64,000 bases of DNA from Phlegmacium glaucopus (lineage: Eukaryota; Basidiomycota; Agaricomycetes; Agaricales; Cortinariaceae). Of this stretch, positions 1 to 10,106 are shown in pieces; the stretch's first letter is position 1, and each line of letters begins with the position of its first letter. The DNA lies in contig MU130078.1 in the NCBI GenBank assembly GCA_015039465.1, positions 59,877-123,876 on the forward strand, given 5' to 3'. The position numbers and the translations under genes were made by a program. The notes beneath the pieces were generated by a model. The model had not been told where the DNA came from. It saw only the letters and a list, made by a program, of their open reading frames with translations, and made no database searches.

Positions 1-1320
1 AATTAACAAAAAACGTAGAACCGTCTTAGTAAACTCTTAATTAATAAGACGATTTACGTCTAAAAATACTAGGACGTAATGTAAAACGTAGTTAAGACGT
101 AGGACGTCTTGAAGGTCCTCACTAAGTGAGTAAAGAGGTGGTAAAAGGTACTTTTTTTAACGTGACATTGACATAGTTATCCATGAATAAATATTTTGTA
201 ATTTTCGAACACGAACTGGACACGGTAACCCTGAGTTGGTGTTTACAGGAAGACGTTCTTTAACCTTACAATTCATGAAGTTCAAAACAACCATAATTAC
301 CGTAAAAACCTACCGTCCATACCCAATAATCTTAAACTTTTTTATTGTAACGTTCAGGAGAATATCGACAGTCTACCGAGTGTGGCTGTAACAGTTCATT
401 CTCTTATACTAGTCCGTCCCAGATGATGGTATTTATGTTTAAATACAGTTGCTGCATACCACGTTCTTCTACTGATATTTTATGTTTGGGTTCATGAATT
501 ACATTCTTTACTTCCTTACTTTCTTACTTACGGACTATGATATCGATTTAAAAACTTAACGGCTTTGTTCTACCGGCCCCCTTATACTCTTCAAATACAC
601 TTCCGTGACCTGTCATTAAGTCCTAGTGGTATGGAGCAGTTGCTAACTTTTGGTTCTCAGTTCTTTTCTAACTTTCGTAATTTATTTCTTTTCTTTTCTT
701 TTTCCAGCCACTAGGTTTTCTTAGCGGTAGATCTCGGTTCGTAGATTTGCTCTATGCTTGTATGATCATAATACAGTCCCAGGGTCCCTAGTGAGAGGGT
801 TTGGTTATTCACGGTAGGGTCGTCGTGGTCGGTTGTTCGATTCGTGCCGGTTATAGAAGAAGCAGTGACAGCCAAAGCTACCAACGAGTAGACCTACCAC
901 AAAAGGTAGCAGTGTCAACGAGCAAACAGGCCCACACACTCCCACTGGTAGTGGTACTAGCAATTTTACACTTGGCGGTCTAGGGACTACTCCCACGCCT
1001 ACGCCCACCACATGTACTGGTACGGGTACTGGTACGGGTACGGGCGGCAGCTGTAGCGGTTTGTGTTTTAGTGGTCGCTAGTACCGAAGTGTGCCACGGT
1101 TGCATCTACTCGTAAGGTCTGGTCTATCGCCTGTATCATGTAAACTACGTCGTTGTAAACCCGTTGTATCATATGGTCAGTCTCCTCTTTACTTTCGTCT
1201 CCCTTGTCATTTCGCTTGTGTTTGAACTTAGCAAGGTGTATCGTGACGGAGTCGTCCTAGTATGGGCGTGGACGTAGGGTTTTCCGCAGCAGTGTCAGTT
1301 TATTTTTGGTGTACTAGCCG
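1..1320. repeat. mirrored copy of the ZIP gene 3' end and its downstream DNA
   Basis: After complementing, 1-1083 equals 2674-3756 with no mismatch in a line-by-line comparison. That covers the downstream spacer and the last coding part of the zinc transporter, including the His-rich codons. From 1084 on the copy diverges with small indels and substitutions. It stays recognisable through the last intron of the ZIP gene to about 1320, which corresponds to about 3985, where homology stops at a CTTAAG. The sudden step from complete identity to clear divergence suggests gene conversion or recent homogenisation of the inner part of an older inverted duplication, or a fold-back assembly in which only the inner part is artificial. 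The ZIP piece has lost its frame and is non-functional. Confidence 0.9.
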
Positions 1321-2265
1321 AATTCTGTGTTACACGTATGATAGTCCTCTCGTCCGTCGTCTCAACTGTGTCAGACTTACGGGACAATCGAGACGGAATG
1401 TGAAAGAACACCGACGTAAGGTCTAAGCACGTCACATTAGAAGTCTACATCTGTGTTATTTACTTGGTAGTCCTCTCTTCTGTCGTCTAAACTTCGCACT
1501 TACAGGAAAATCGAGACGGAGTGTGGCAGGACACCGACGTAAGGTATAAAAACGTCACGTTAGTATACGTCTGTGTTACTTACATGGTAGTCCTCTCTTC
1601 TGTCGTTTTAGTTAGGTAGAATTTTTAGGGAAATCATGAACAAGTATGAAAGGACACGGATGTAAGGTCTAAGAACATCACATTTTTAGACATGTGTGTT
1701 ATACGTATGATAGTCCTCTCTTCTGTTGTGTGACACGTAGAGGAACATCGAGAAATATGAGAGGACACCGACGTAGGGTCTAAGAACGTCAGAATAATCC
1801 ACTACGTCTGTGTCTGTGTTATACGTATGATAGTCCTCTATTCAGTTGTCTACGTTGGGTAAAACCTCCAGGAAAATAGAGACAAAGTGAGAGAAGACAC
1901 CGACGTAAGGTCTAAACACGTCACACTAGTATTCTACGTCTGTGTTATTTACATGGTAGTCCTCTCTTCTGTCGTCTAAATTGGGTCAGACTTACAGGAA
2001 AATCGAGAACAAGTGTGAGAGGACAACGACGTAAGGTTTAAGAACATCAGTCCAGTGTTCTACGTCTATGTTATACGTATGGTAGTCCTCTCTTTTGTCG
2101 TCTCAACTGGGACGGACTTACAGGAAAATCGTGACGAAGTGTGAGGGGACACCGACGTAAGGTCTAAGCACGTCACACTAGTATTCTACGTCTGTGTTAT
2201 ACGTATAGTAGTCCACTCTTCTGTCGTCTATACTGGACTGTATTTACGGGAAAATCCAGAACAAG
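1321..2265. pseudogene. WD40-repeat tract, visible only when read backwards
   Basis: Read from right to left without complementing, this stretch translates into about eight consecutive WD40 repeats of 40-42 residues. Recurring blocks include IWNAATGECE, LKGHSDWVKSAVFSPDG and FIVSAS. The repeats are very alike, as in the C-terminal propellers of fungal NACHT-WD40 (HET-E/NLR-like) proteins; that family assignment is an inference, since no nucleotide-binding domain is in view. The tract starts inside the gene (a TAA lies just before the first repeat near 2276) and several repeats are degenerate. At its other end the frame runs into TAA exactly where it joins the ZIP fragment (around 1320), so the two pieces were fused by rearrangement. 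It is a fragment or pseudogene, and it cannot be expressed in the orientation given. Confidence 0.75.
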
Positions 2266-2280
2266 TGTACGAAAAATTGG

Positions 2281-2673
2281 AATCCAGCCAGATTTATAAA
2301 TTCTGCCTCAATTTTACTTTTGGTAAAAATCTTACTTTTGCATGAATTCTGCAACAATTAGAATCCAATTAGAATGTAAGATTCTACCTTAATTTCACAA
2401 TATGCAGAATTTATCAAGAATGATAAATTCTCAATGGATTTTGCAAAAACAAAAAAGGAAGCAGAAGGCAAAATGCAGAATGATGAACCCCCACAACATA
2501 ATGCAGTCTGCAAAATCCATTGAGAATTTATCATTCTTGATAAATTCTGCATATTGTGAAATTAAGGTAGAATCTTACATTCTAATTGGATTCTAATTGT
2601 TGCAGAATTCATGCAAAAGTAAGATTTTTACCAAAAGTAAAATTGAGGCAGAATTTATAAATCTGGCTGGATT
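2281..2673. repeat. perfect 165-bp inverted repeat with 63-base loop
   Basis: 2281-2445 is the exact reverse complement of 2509-2673, and 2446-2508 is the spacer. The arms are AT-rich and dense in TGCAGAAT / ATTCTGCA words, which continue outside the arm (2674-2790). The element could be a MITE-like hairpin or simply the centre of the larger inverted duplication seen once 1-2280 is reversed. No transposase and no clear target-site duplication are visible. Such a hairpin would be hard to sequence and assemble. Confidence 0.9.
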
Positions 2674-3462
2674 TTAATTGTTTTTTGCATCTTGGCAGAA
2701 TCATTTGAGAATTAATTATTCTGCTAAATGCAGATTTTTATGATCCTGCATTACATTTTGCATCAATTCTGCATCCTGCAGAACTTCCAGGAGTGATTCA
2801 CTCATTTCTCCACCATTTTCCATGAAAAAAATTGCACTGTAACTGTATCAATAGGTACTTATTTATAAAACATTAAAAGCTTGTGCTTGACCTGTGCCAT
2901 TGGGACTCAACCACAAATGTCCTTCTGCAAGAAATTGGAATGTTAAGTACTTCAAGTTTTGTTGGTATTAATGGCATTTTTGGATGGCAGGTATGGGTTA
3001 TTAGAATTTGAAAAAATAACATTGCAAGTCCTCTTATAGCTGTCAGATGGCTCACACCGACATTGTCAAGTAAGAGAATATGATCAGGCAGGGTCTACTA
3101 CCATAAATACAAATTTATGTCAACGACGTATGGTGCAAGAAGATGACTATAAAATACAAACCCAAGTACTTAATGTAAGAAATGAAGGAATGAAAGAATG
3201 AATGCCTGATACTATAGCTAAATTTTTGAATTGCCGAAACAAGATGGCCGGGGGAATATGAGAAGTTTATGTGAAGGCACTGGACAGTAATTCAGGATCA
3301 CCATACCTCGTCAACGATTGAAAACCAAGAGTCAAGAAAAGATTGAAAGCATTAAATAAAGAAAAGAAAAGAAAAAGGTCGGTGATCCAAAAGAATCGCC
3401 ATCTAGAGCCAAGCATCTAAACGAGATACGAACATACTAGTATTATGTCAGGGTCCCAGGGA
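2674..3462. other. gene-free spacer, right arm of the inverted duplication
   Basis: This spacer lies between the palindrome and the stop codon of the zinc transporter. It is AT-rich and begins with TGCAGAAT-type words up to about 2790. It is the template of the mirrored copy at 1-789. No coding frame with support was found. Confidence 0.7.
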
Positions 3463-5558
3463 TCACTCTCCCAAACCAATAAGTGCCATCCCAGCAGCAC
3501 CAGCCAACAAGCTAAGCACGGCCAATATCTTCTTCGTCACTGTCGGTTTCGATGGTTGCTCATCTGGATGGTGTTTTCCATCGTCACAGTTGCTCGTTTG
3601 TCCGGGTGTGTGAGGGTGACCATCACCATGATCGTTAAAATGTGAACCGCCAGATCCCTGATGAGGGTGCGGATGCGGGTGGTGTACATGACCATGCCCA
3701 TGACCATGCCCATGCCCGCCGTCGACATCGCCAAACACAAAATCACCAGCGATCATTTCCACGGTGCCAACGTAGATGAGCATTCCGGCCGAGATAGCGG
3801 ACATAGTACCTTTGATGAGCAACATTTGGGCTACATAGTTTAAGTCAGATTAGCAATGTAAGCGAGGGCACAGTAAAGCGAACACAAACTTGTATCGTTC
3901 CCATTTCTTTTTTTCAGTAGGATCATACCCGCACCCATCCCAAAAGGCGTCGTCACAGCAAATAAAAACCACATGATCGGCTTAAGCCAATGAATCTCTC
4001 GTTCTCGAGAAGTCTGTAAATAGGTATTCCTTGGCGGTACTCCTCCAATAGCTTGAGGATTGGAATTATCAACGATGTGGGTATGTGGCGGATGGGATGC
4101 AGAGTCTGAGGGAGCTGCAGGATCAGAATCAGGGTTCCGCGTGGTGGGTGTCGAGAATGCGCTTTCCGCATCCTCAACGATCGTATGGCTGTCTATATGT
4201 TTCGGAGGGAGAGAGGCTATCCGAATCCCGAGAGAAAGTCCTTCAAATAATTGGTGAAATAAGATAGCGGTCGTCAATGAAGCTGATAGACAGGAAGTGA
4301 TTAGATCATTGAAGATGATAAAAACAGGAGCCTGAGGAAGCACGTACTGAAGTCGCCTCCGTCAGCGACGGCAAGGGTTAGTCCAATAACTAGGGAGTGG
4401 ATCATTATGCCAAGTTGCAGGACCTGTTGGAAAAAAAATGAGTGAGAGAAATATTTAATCGCTATAGAAACACTTACAAGAAGTCCGACAACTTGTCTTC
4501 GTCGGCCTATCCGTAGATGGTGTTCATGATCATGATCATAATGGTAATCAATATGATCTGGAACTTGTCCTTCGTCTTCTTGTTCATGTGAGTGAGGATG
4601 TGAGTGACCCAATCCTAACTGTCGGAAAATTCGCGGCGAATTGGTAAGAAGGTCGATCGGCACGCCCGAGACCGCGGTAGAAGGAACACTGGGGGTATAT
4701 ATGTGGTGAACATGGCGATGATGGTAGAGGTGTGGAGAGTTCCCTCGAGAGGGTAAGGAGCTATGGATAGGACCGAGATTGGGCGTAGAAACCTCTCGCC
4801 TAGGCTGCCGAGGTAATGTCTCGGTTGTAGGCTGGGCAGACGGGAGGAGGGGCGTTGATTCCGTTAAAAAGGCTGATCCAGTATTTAGGGTGGGTTCAGC
4901 GTTGGTTGAAATACTGTTGTATGAAATTGGTCTGGACAGTGGCTTCAAGGATGCAGAACGAGAGGGGTGGACGGAACCGATTGGAGTGGATGGTGCAGAT
5001 GGTTTGGCTTGCAGGTAATCCACATAACAAGTAGACATATCTTTGATAATCATCACGATTGTCAACAAGTATGTATATGATAGGACGATATACTCACATT
5101 CAATGAGGAAGATGACCAGTAAAGATCCAAGACTGTGAACTTGGCATAAATTATTGGATTTCTTAGGGCGACCAAAAAGCTCACATGATTAGTCCCGTCC
5201 ATTTCCCTACATTCCCATAACGAATTTTAACCAAGGGATTTTGTAGGGATCGAAAGGCATCGTCCAAAAGATGGATGAAGGCGGTTGCCAGAATCACGCC
5301 TGTGCCAAAATGTTTGCCAATGAAGAAGACTACTGCTGGAATGCGTAATACAGGTAGCTGTTTAGATGCAGTCGGAAACGATGCAGCTGTACACGTGGAT
5401 TATTAGGGAGATATAGCTTGATGACAGAGTAGATGGTGAAACTCACCAAAGAGCGAGGCAAAGAAGATAACCAACATCACCTCAATGCGAGGCTCCACCG
5501 GTGCTGAGATCATCGTGCGCGCTAACGACGAGGCGACATCAGAGACGTTAGTGGGCAT
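3463..5558 (-). CDS. ZIP family zinc transporter
   Basis: Seven exons: 5558-5447, 5386-5185, 5132-5098, 5040-4478, 4423-4348, 4282-3929, 3830-3463; phases close to 569 residues. It belongs to the ZRT/IRT-like proteins, which carry Zn(II) into the cytosol. Visible family blocks are KHFGTGVILATAFIHLL (TM2), the TM4 signature HSLVIGLTLAVADGG and TM5 HQLFEGLSLGIRI, with the metal-binding His residues in TM4 and TM5. The long variable loop after TM3 holds a His/Asp-rich stretch (HSHPHSHEQ, DHDHEHH). The C-terminal exon has a second run of GH pairs before the last membrane segment, as expected for metal sensing. The gene looks intact. Its 3' end has a mirrored, decayed copy at 1-1320. Plasma-membrane location is inferred from the family. 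Confidence 0.9.
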
Positions 5559-7539
5559 TATGGGGATCTTATACTAAGTCTCTTGTCATCCCGGGACGGT
5601 CATAAGTAGTGCCCCAAATGAGTCGACTCCGGTGAGTACCGCACCAGTTATGCGTAACTGCTTTCCTTTGGTAAGCACACAAACTTCAACGGCGCCGCGG
5701 CTTTGCAGCTGCATCACTATATATTCATTTATTTTTTAAAACGGTAAATATATTCGTTGGACTGCTTGAGTCGTCTCCCACTTGACAAAAATAATGGCCC
5801 CATGGTCACGAATATTTTTAATCATGATTGATCGTGACGGCGTGTGTGAATTCGAAGAACTTGTGATATCATTGCCAAAATTCCAACATCGGCGGTATGT
5901 GATTCAAGCTATTTCAAGCAGATTTTAATTGTACTTTTTGATGAGCTATATACAAAATTTTAGATCTTGATCAGACCGACGAAAGACTCGGATATTTGAA
6001 GATATTTGATGGTATTTATGCATGCCACTTACGGTGATTTTCTTCACGCGTTGAATCAAACTCACTGTACTCCAGTACAACATCGACAAGCACTGATTCT
6101 ATCTCTCTGAGCTCTGTCTGGGCCTCAATCTTCAGGTTACGCGTAGAGCACCGTGCGGAGAATATCGTCTCAATAGCGAGAGCGTGGTGAAGTATGGTGA
6201 ACCTTACCAATCAAAGTGGCAGCGTTAATAGGACGCCAACTTAGGCGTTCACTTCATCGAGCCACATTTTTTAAGGAGATTATTGGGTGACTCTCCATAA
6301 GGCTTTTCAACTTCTAAACCATCCTTTGCCGAAGTGCCGCATGGATACTATGTCAGGTGGCGCTTTCACGAGGTTTCTAAACCTTAAATCTGTGTGAATT
6401 GTTCAAAAAGCAGTTTTTTTAAAATCACAAGGTCTGGTATCCATCCTTATCCATCTCTATCCATCTCGAACTGTCTACATTGTCTACATACCTCAATCAT
6501 TTTCATTCAGGTCGCCAAAGCCATCCTTGATTTCTCAACCAATACTGGAGAGCCGGATCCGACGACGAGATTTTTGAAGACATGCAAGTGTTTGTTGAGG
6601 AACTTGCTTCATGTGGTTTACTTTTTCGATAACTCGAACTTGTCGAAAAAATAAACCACTTGAAGCCAAATGAACTTCTCGACCGTGCTCGGATGGCTTC
6701 CTTCTGGCTCAATATCGCAACAGTGCGTCATTTATACGTTTTTGTCTTTTATCTTTCATCGAAGATCGCTCTTCTTAGATTTGTGGCTTGCCTTCGTCTC
6801 TTCAACTTCAATAGCACTAGCTGCATCTTCGGCGGAGTCACTCAATCATCTGTTACGAGGATTAGAGAAACAATGCTCATGCATTTGCTCATCTATTATT
6901 GACCTCAGTAAATTCACCCACTGTTTATTATTTAGCCCATTGCTAGCAGAATGATAGAGTGGAGCAACAAATGCAATTCTCAAGATCTCAAGTAGTAATC
7001 GATCGATTGTTCAGATCGGGAGCAGACGCATATCAGGGCTCTGGAATGTGCAATTAAGTAATGTTGAGAACGATTGGAGAATTATTGTGCAGCTCCGAGT
7101 CAAATTATTATAGTGAAATGTGCAGTATTAGGTCGAAATAAAGTCACAGTTGAAGCATGCGTTTATTTTGTGCTTGCACTTCATTCTCATTGTGAAGACT
7201 AACTTGAAGGCCACAGGACGGCTGTATAACGGGTTCAATTTCAACAAATGATGACGGATCGTCCTATTATAAGATTAAATTAATTAACTCTAAAATAAAA
7301 TCCGTTCAATTTGAAGAATAAGGGGTTTTCAAGGGTTTTCACCACGTATGTACAATTTTTCGTTTTTGGACTTCTGGAAGATATGGAAGCTGGGTGCTTG
7401 CGGTTGCGACGGACTCGACGACTCCAGAAGCAGTGTCCACGTTTGTGATGTGACTTGGACTGACCGTGACAGAGGTGTCGTCAAACAATAGGCCTCAACG
7501 GTCCCTTTTGACCCGCAGTCTGAGTCCTGCACTCAGCCA
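5559..7539. other. gene-free region upstream of the zinc transporter
   Basis: About 2 kb. The first 150 bases are presumably the zinc-transporter promoter; no zinc-responsive element was recognised. The rest has only short frames on both strands. An open stretch near 6555-6630 (+) is short and ends at a stop. No repeat or RNA gene was recognised. Confidence 0.5.
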
Positions 7540-9793
7540 ATGTCTTCATCGGATTCCAGAGAGAGATGCCCTCAAGATCTAGGTGTGTACCCCCAGGATA
7601 ATAGTTTTTTGGCTTAGCTAAAACTCGCTCTAAGTCGCTATATTCCATGCTTCATTTCACCCAACAGAAGGTAATATTATAGATTGGTCGCTAAAGGCTA
7701 GCGATGGCGAGTAAAATACATTGATTCTTTATGTTTTCACTGCTAAAATTTTCTCCATCAATTTAGATCTAAACCTTGACCACGTCGAATTTAGCGCTCT
7801 GCCCAGCGGGTTGCATCTCGTAGAGCAAGATGTCGTGTGCGTGTTTTAAAAGATTCGCAGCTTTAATCTCTTTGATCAATAACATCTGACTCGCTCATAT
7901 AATTCTTAGGTATTTCACCAAAGACGAACAACAAGGTGTCTGCATCTTTCGCCGCCGAAAAACAACTGAACACGGCCACCGAGGGTTCCGACTCAGTTCT
8001 TTTGGAATCTTACTCGCCAAATCACGCAGACCTCGTGCTTGGAGACATGTCAAGGCGCTGAAGGAGCTGACCAGCAGGATTTATTCACAGCTCGAAGATA
8101 CGGAGGTATTAGAACCGCGGGATGGCGATTGGGATCCCGCTCGCATATTCTTTGAAGAAAGAAAGTTGAAGAGGGCGGACCTCGGCGGTGCGGGTGATTG
8201 GAAAGGTTGGAGTGAGGAGTTGGACGGCGTAGGTCTCATTCTCCTTCATCATTTGAATTCTCTTCTCATTCGTTTGCCATTTAAAGTCATTTGCGGAGCC
8301 GATAGATTCTAACCCAACTCTTCATTTGCCACACCTGCTTAGGATCCTGGGACCTTCGTCGTTAACCTTGTACAAACACATCTTAGGTCGGAAGAGAGTA
8401 CTCATTTATACGCTACCTCCAGTCGAAGTCGCCTGTATCTTATGCCAGGTAGCTGCCGACATATGCTTCGACAGCCAAAATGACCCCGACAATGGTGACG
8501 TCCCAGTTGGAAAACTTAAGGGAAGACATAGAGATCCCATCAACATACTAGGGATGGTTACTCTTACAGATGTGGACCGATTAAAGTTAGCCAGTCAGTC
8601 CGGACGAGGATGGATAGCTTGCAAGTCTTCTTTCATCCATCAAATAGATGTATTCGTTTTGACTAGGCTGGAATAGGCACGACTGATGCGATTTTCATGG
8701 AAAAGCCATCTTATTATGATTTACTCATTGATCTTACAACTTCAACCCCAAACAAAACACGGCCTACGTTTTATTCATCAAAACCTATACTTTCATCTCA
8801 AGCAGGAGGCTCTCGAGGGCCGACTCACCGTCTCTCGACGATACGATTTGCCTGGAGTGACGTAAAATTGGTAAGTGCTCTTTCTCCTCCTGGATTCGTC
8901 CTGCTGAATTTATACGATAGTGGAACGAAATCGACCGCATTCTCCTACTTGACTCTGACCAAGGCTCACATAATAGCTGCTGCTGCGCCACTTCATGTGC
9001 CGACTCTAATGCGAAATCTAGGTCCGTAACGGTCTGGACAGATGCATGGCAAGTCTATGAAGATGTTTGCATTATATGTGCTGGACTTTGGATGGGTTCT
9101 TGGCGAGGGAACTCACACACGTCTTATTCTACTGCCAATGGGGCAGAGAATTGGGGCTCAGTGCGGTTGGAAGGCGATGACGATCTTACATTGGATGGAA
9201 CATATGTAAGAAACGTAGGAATGGGAATTGAAGGACGACCAAGTGGGATGAATGCTGGGGGCTCAACGATCACTCCGACCACAAGAAGTGCAAGACGGGT
9301 CAGTGCGATGTCGTGGTCCAGTGGAAAGTCGTCTACAGTTGGAACACTGCCATCGTCATCGAATGGCAAGGCAAAGCAAGCATCTTCTTCTCGGTCACCG
9401 ACGGGACCTGTACACAACACGGCTAGCAGTAGCGGTGATGCGTATACCCTCAATCCCTACTCCGATGCAGAGGAAGTCGCGCGGAGGAGGAATGGACAGG
9501 TTATGACGGCGCTTGCGATTTTGCAGACATTCCATGCACATGCCTCCTTCCAGCTATCTGTACTGGAAAACCTTCTTGCAGTCCAAGCGTCATCTTCTTC
9601 GACTGCTGGTTCTGGAGAGACGGTGGTGTATCTGACGCCGAAGGATATGCTAGCGTTTCAGTTGGGCCCGTTTAGTGGATTTGACGCACGGTATTTGGAA
9701 TGGCTTGCGCAAGAGTATGTGAATAGTGGCGTGAAGGTTGTTGTGAAGAGGGATTGGAGAGATCTGTTGAGTGCAATATTCGGATATGGTTAA
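7540..9793 (+). CDS. DENN-type protein of the LCHN/DUF4484 family
   Basis: Proposed exons: 7540-7582, 7668-7706, 7767-7836, 7910-8228, 8287-8620, 8677-8870, 8921-9793 (623 residues, phases close). Family blocks are VEFSALPSGLHLVEQDVVYF near the N-terminus, the DENN-like LPHLLRILGP then LYKHILGRKRVLIYTLPPVE, GWIACTTDAIFMEKP, and a C-terminus YLEWLAQEYVNSGVKVVVK followed by RDWRDLL. Members act in membrane traffic, probably through Rab GTPases. Introns 7707-7766 and 8621-8676 need GC donors (GCGAGT, GCAAGT); every GT alternative breaks the frame and the conserved motif. The start is the weak point: the family usually has a longer N-terminal strand before the GNIIDW block, so an upstream exon may be missing. 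A serine-rich insert lies at about residues 400-500. Confidence 0.8.
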
Positions 9794-10106
9794 TCCATGC
9801 GATGCTTTCTTCTTTTTATTTATTGGGTATTTTTTATTTTTTGGATTCCCCGTCTCAGCGATGGATGACATTTATACCTTGTATTCTGTTTCCAAGTTGA
9901 TACTTTTTGTGATACCCACCCATTTCAGTATAGCATATCACCAGTGGTACTATGCTTATAATATGTAATAATTCTGTAACTTATGAGCTTTAAACCGACT
10001 CTGATCGTGGGATAATTATACCTAAAGTAGTATTTACTGAGCTTGCCCGTCCTTTGACTTTTGACTTTTGACTCTAATACAAGTTCCTTCCCTCCAATTT
10101 ATGACA

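Larger units (their letters stand above)
1..2280. other. mirror-image segment (complement without reversal)
   Basis: Each base from 1 to 1083 is the Watson-Crick complement, in the same left-to-right order, of the base 2673 positions further on (1 pairs with 2674, 241 with 2914, 1081 with 3754). A true inverted copy would run in the opposite order, so this segment is reversed (3'-to-5') relative to real DNA. Reversing 1-2280 in place makes its new right end continue the left arm of the 2281-2673 palindrome without a gap: reversed base 2280 then pairs with 2674. The rest (1084-2280) also makes sense only when read backwards (decayed zinc-transporter tail, then WD40 repeats). No known biological process produces it. 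It most likely reflects a data-handling or scaffolding error, or a deliberate edit. Any forward-strand translation here is meaningless. Confidence 0.95.

Noticed and set aside
801..1011. Short open frames on both strands in the mirrored block
   Set aside because: They arise from reading reversed DNA and cannot reflect real proteins.
2358..2596. Two 64-codon frames with the same N-terminus on opposite strands
   Set aside because: They are products of the palindrome arms; no codon structure or homology supports coding.
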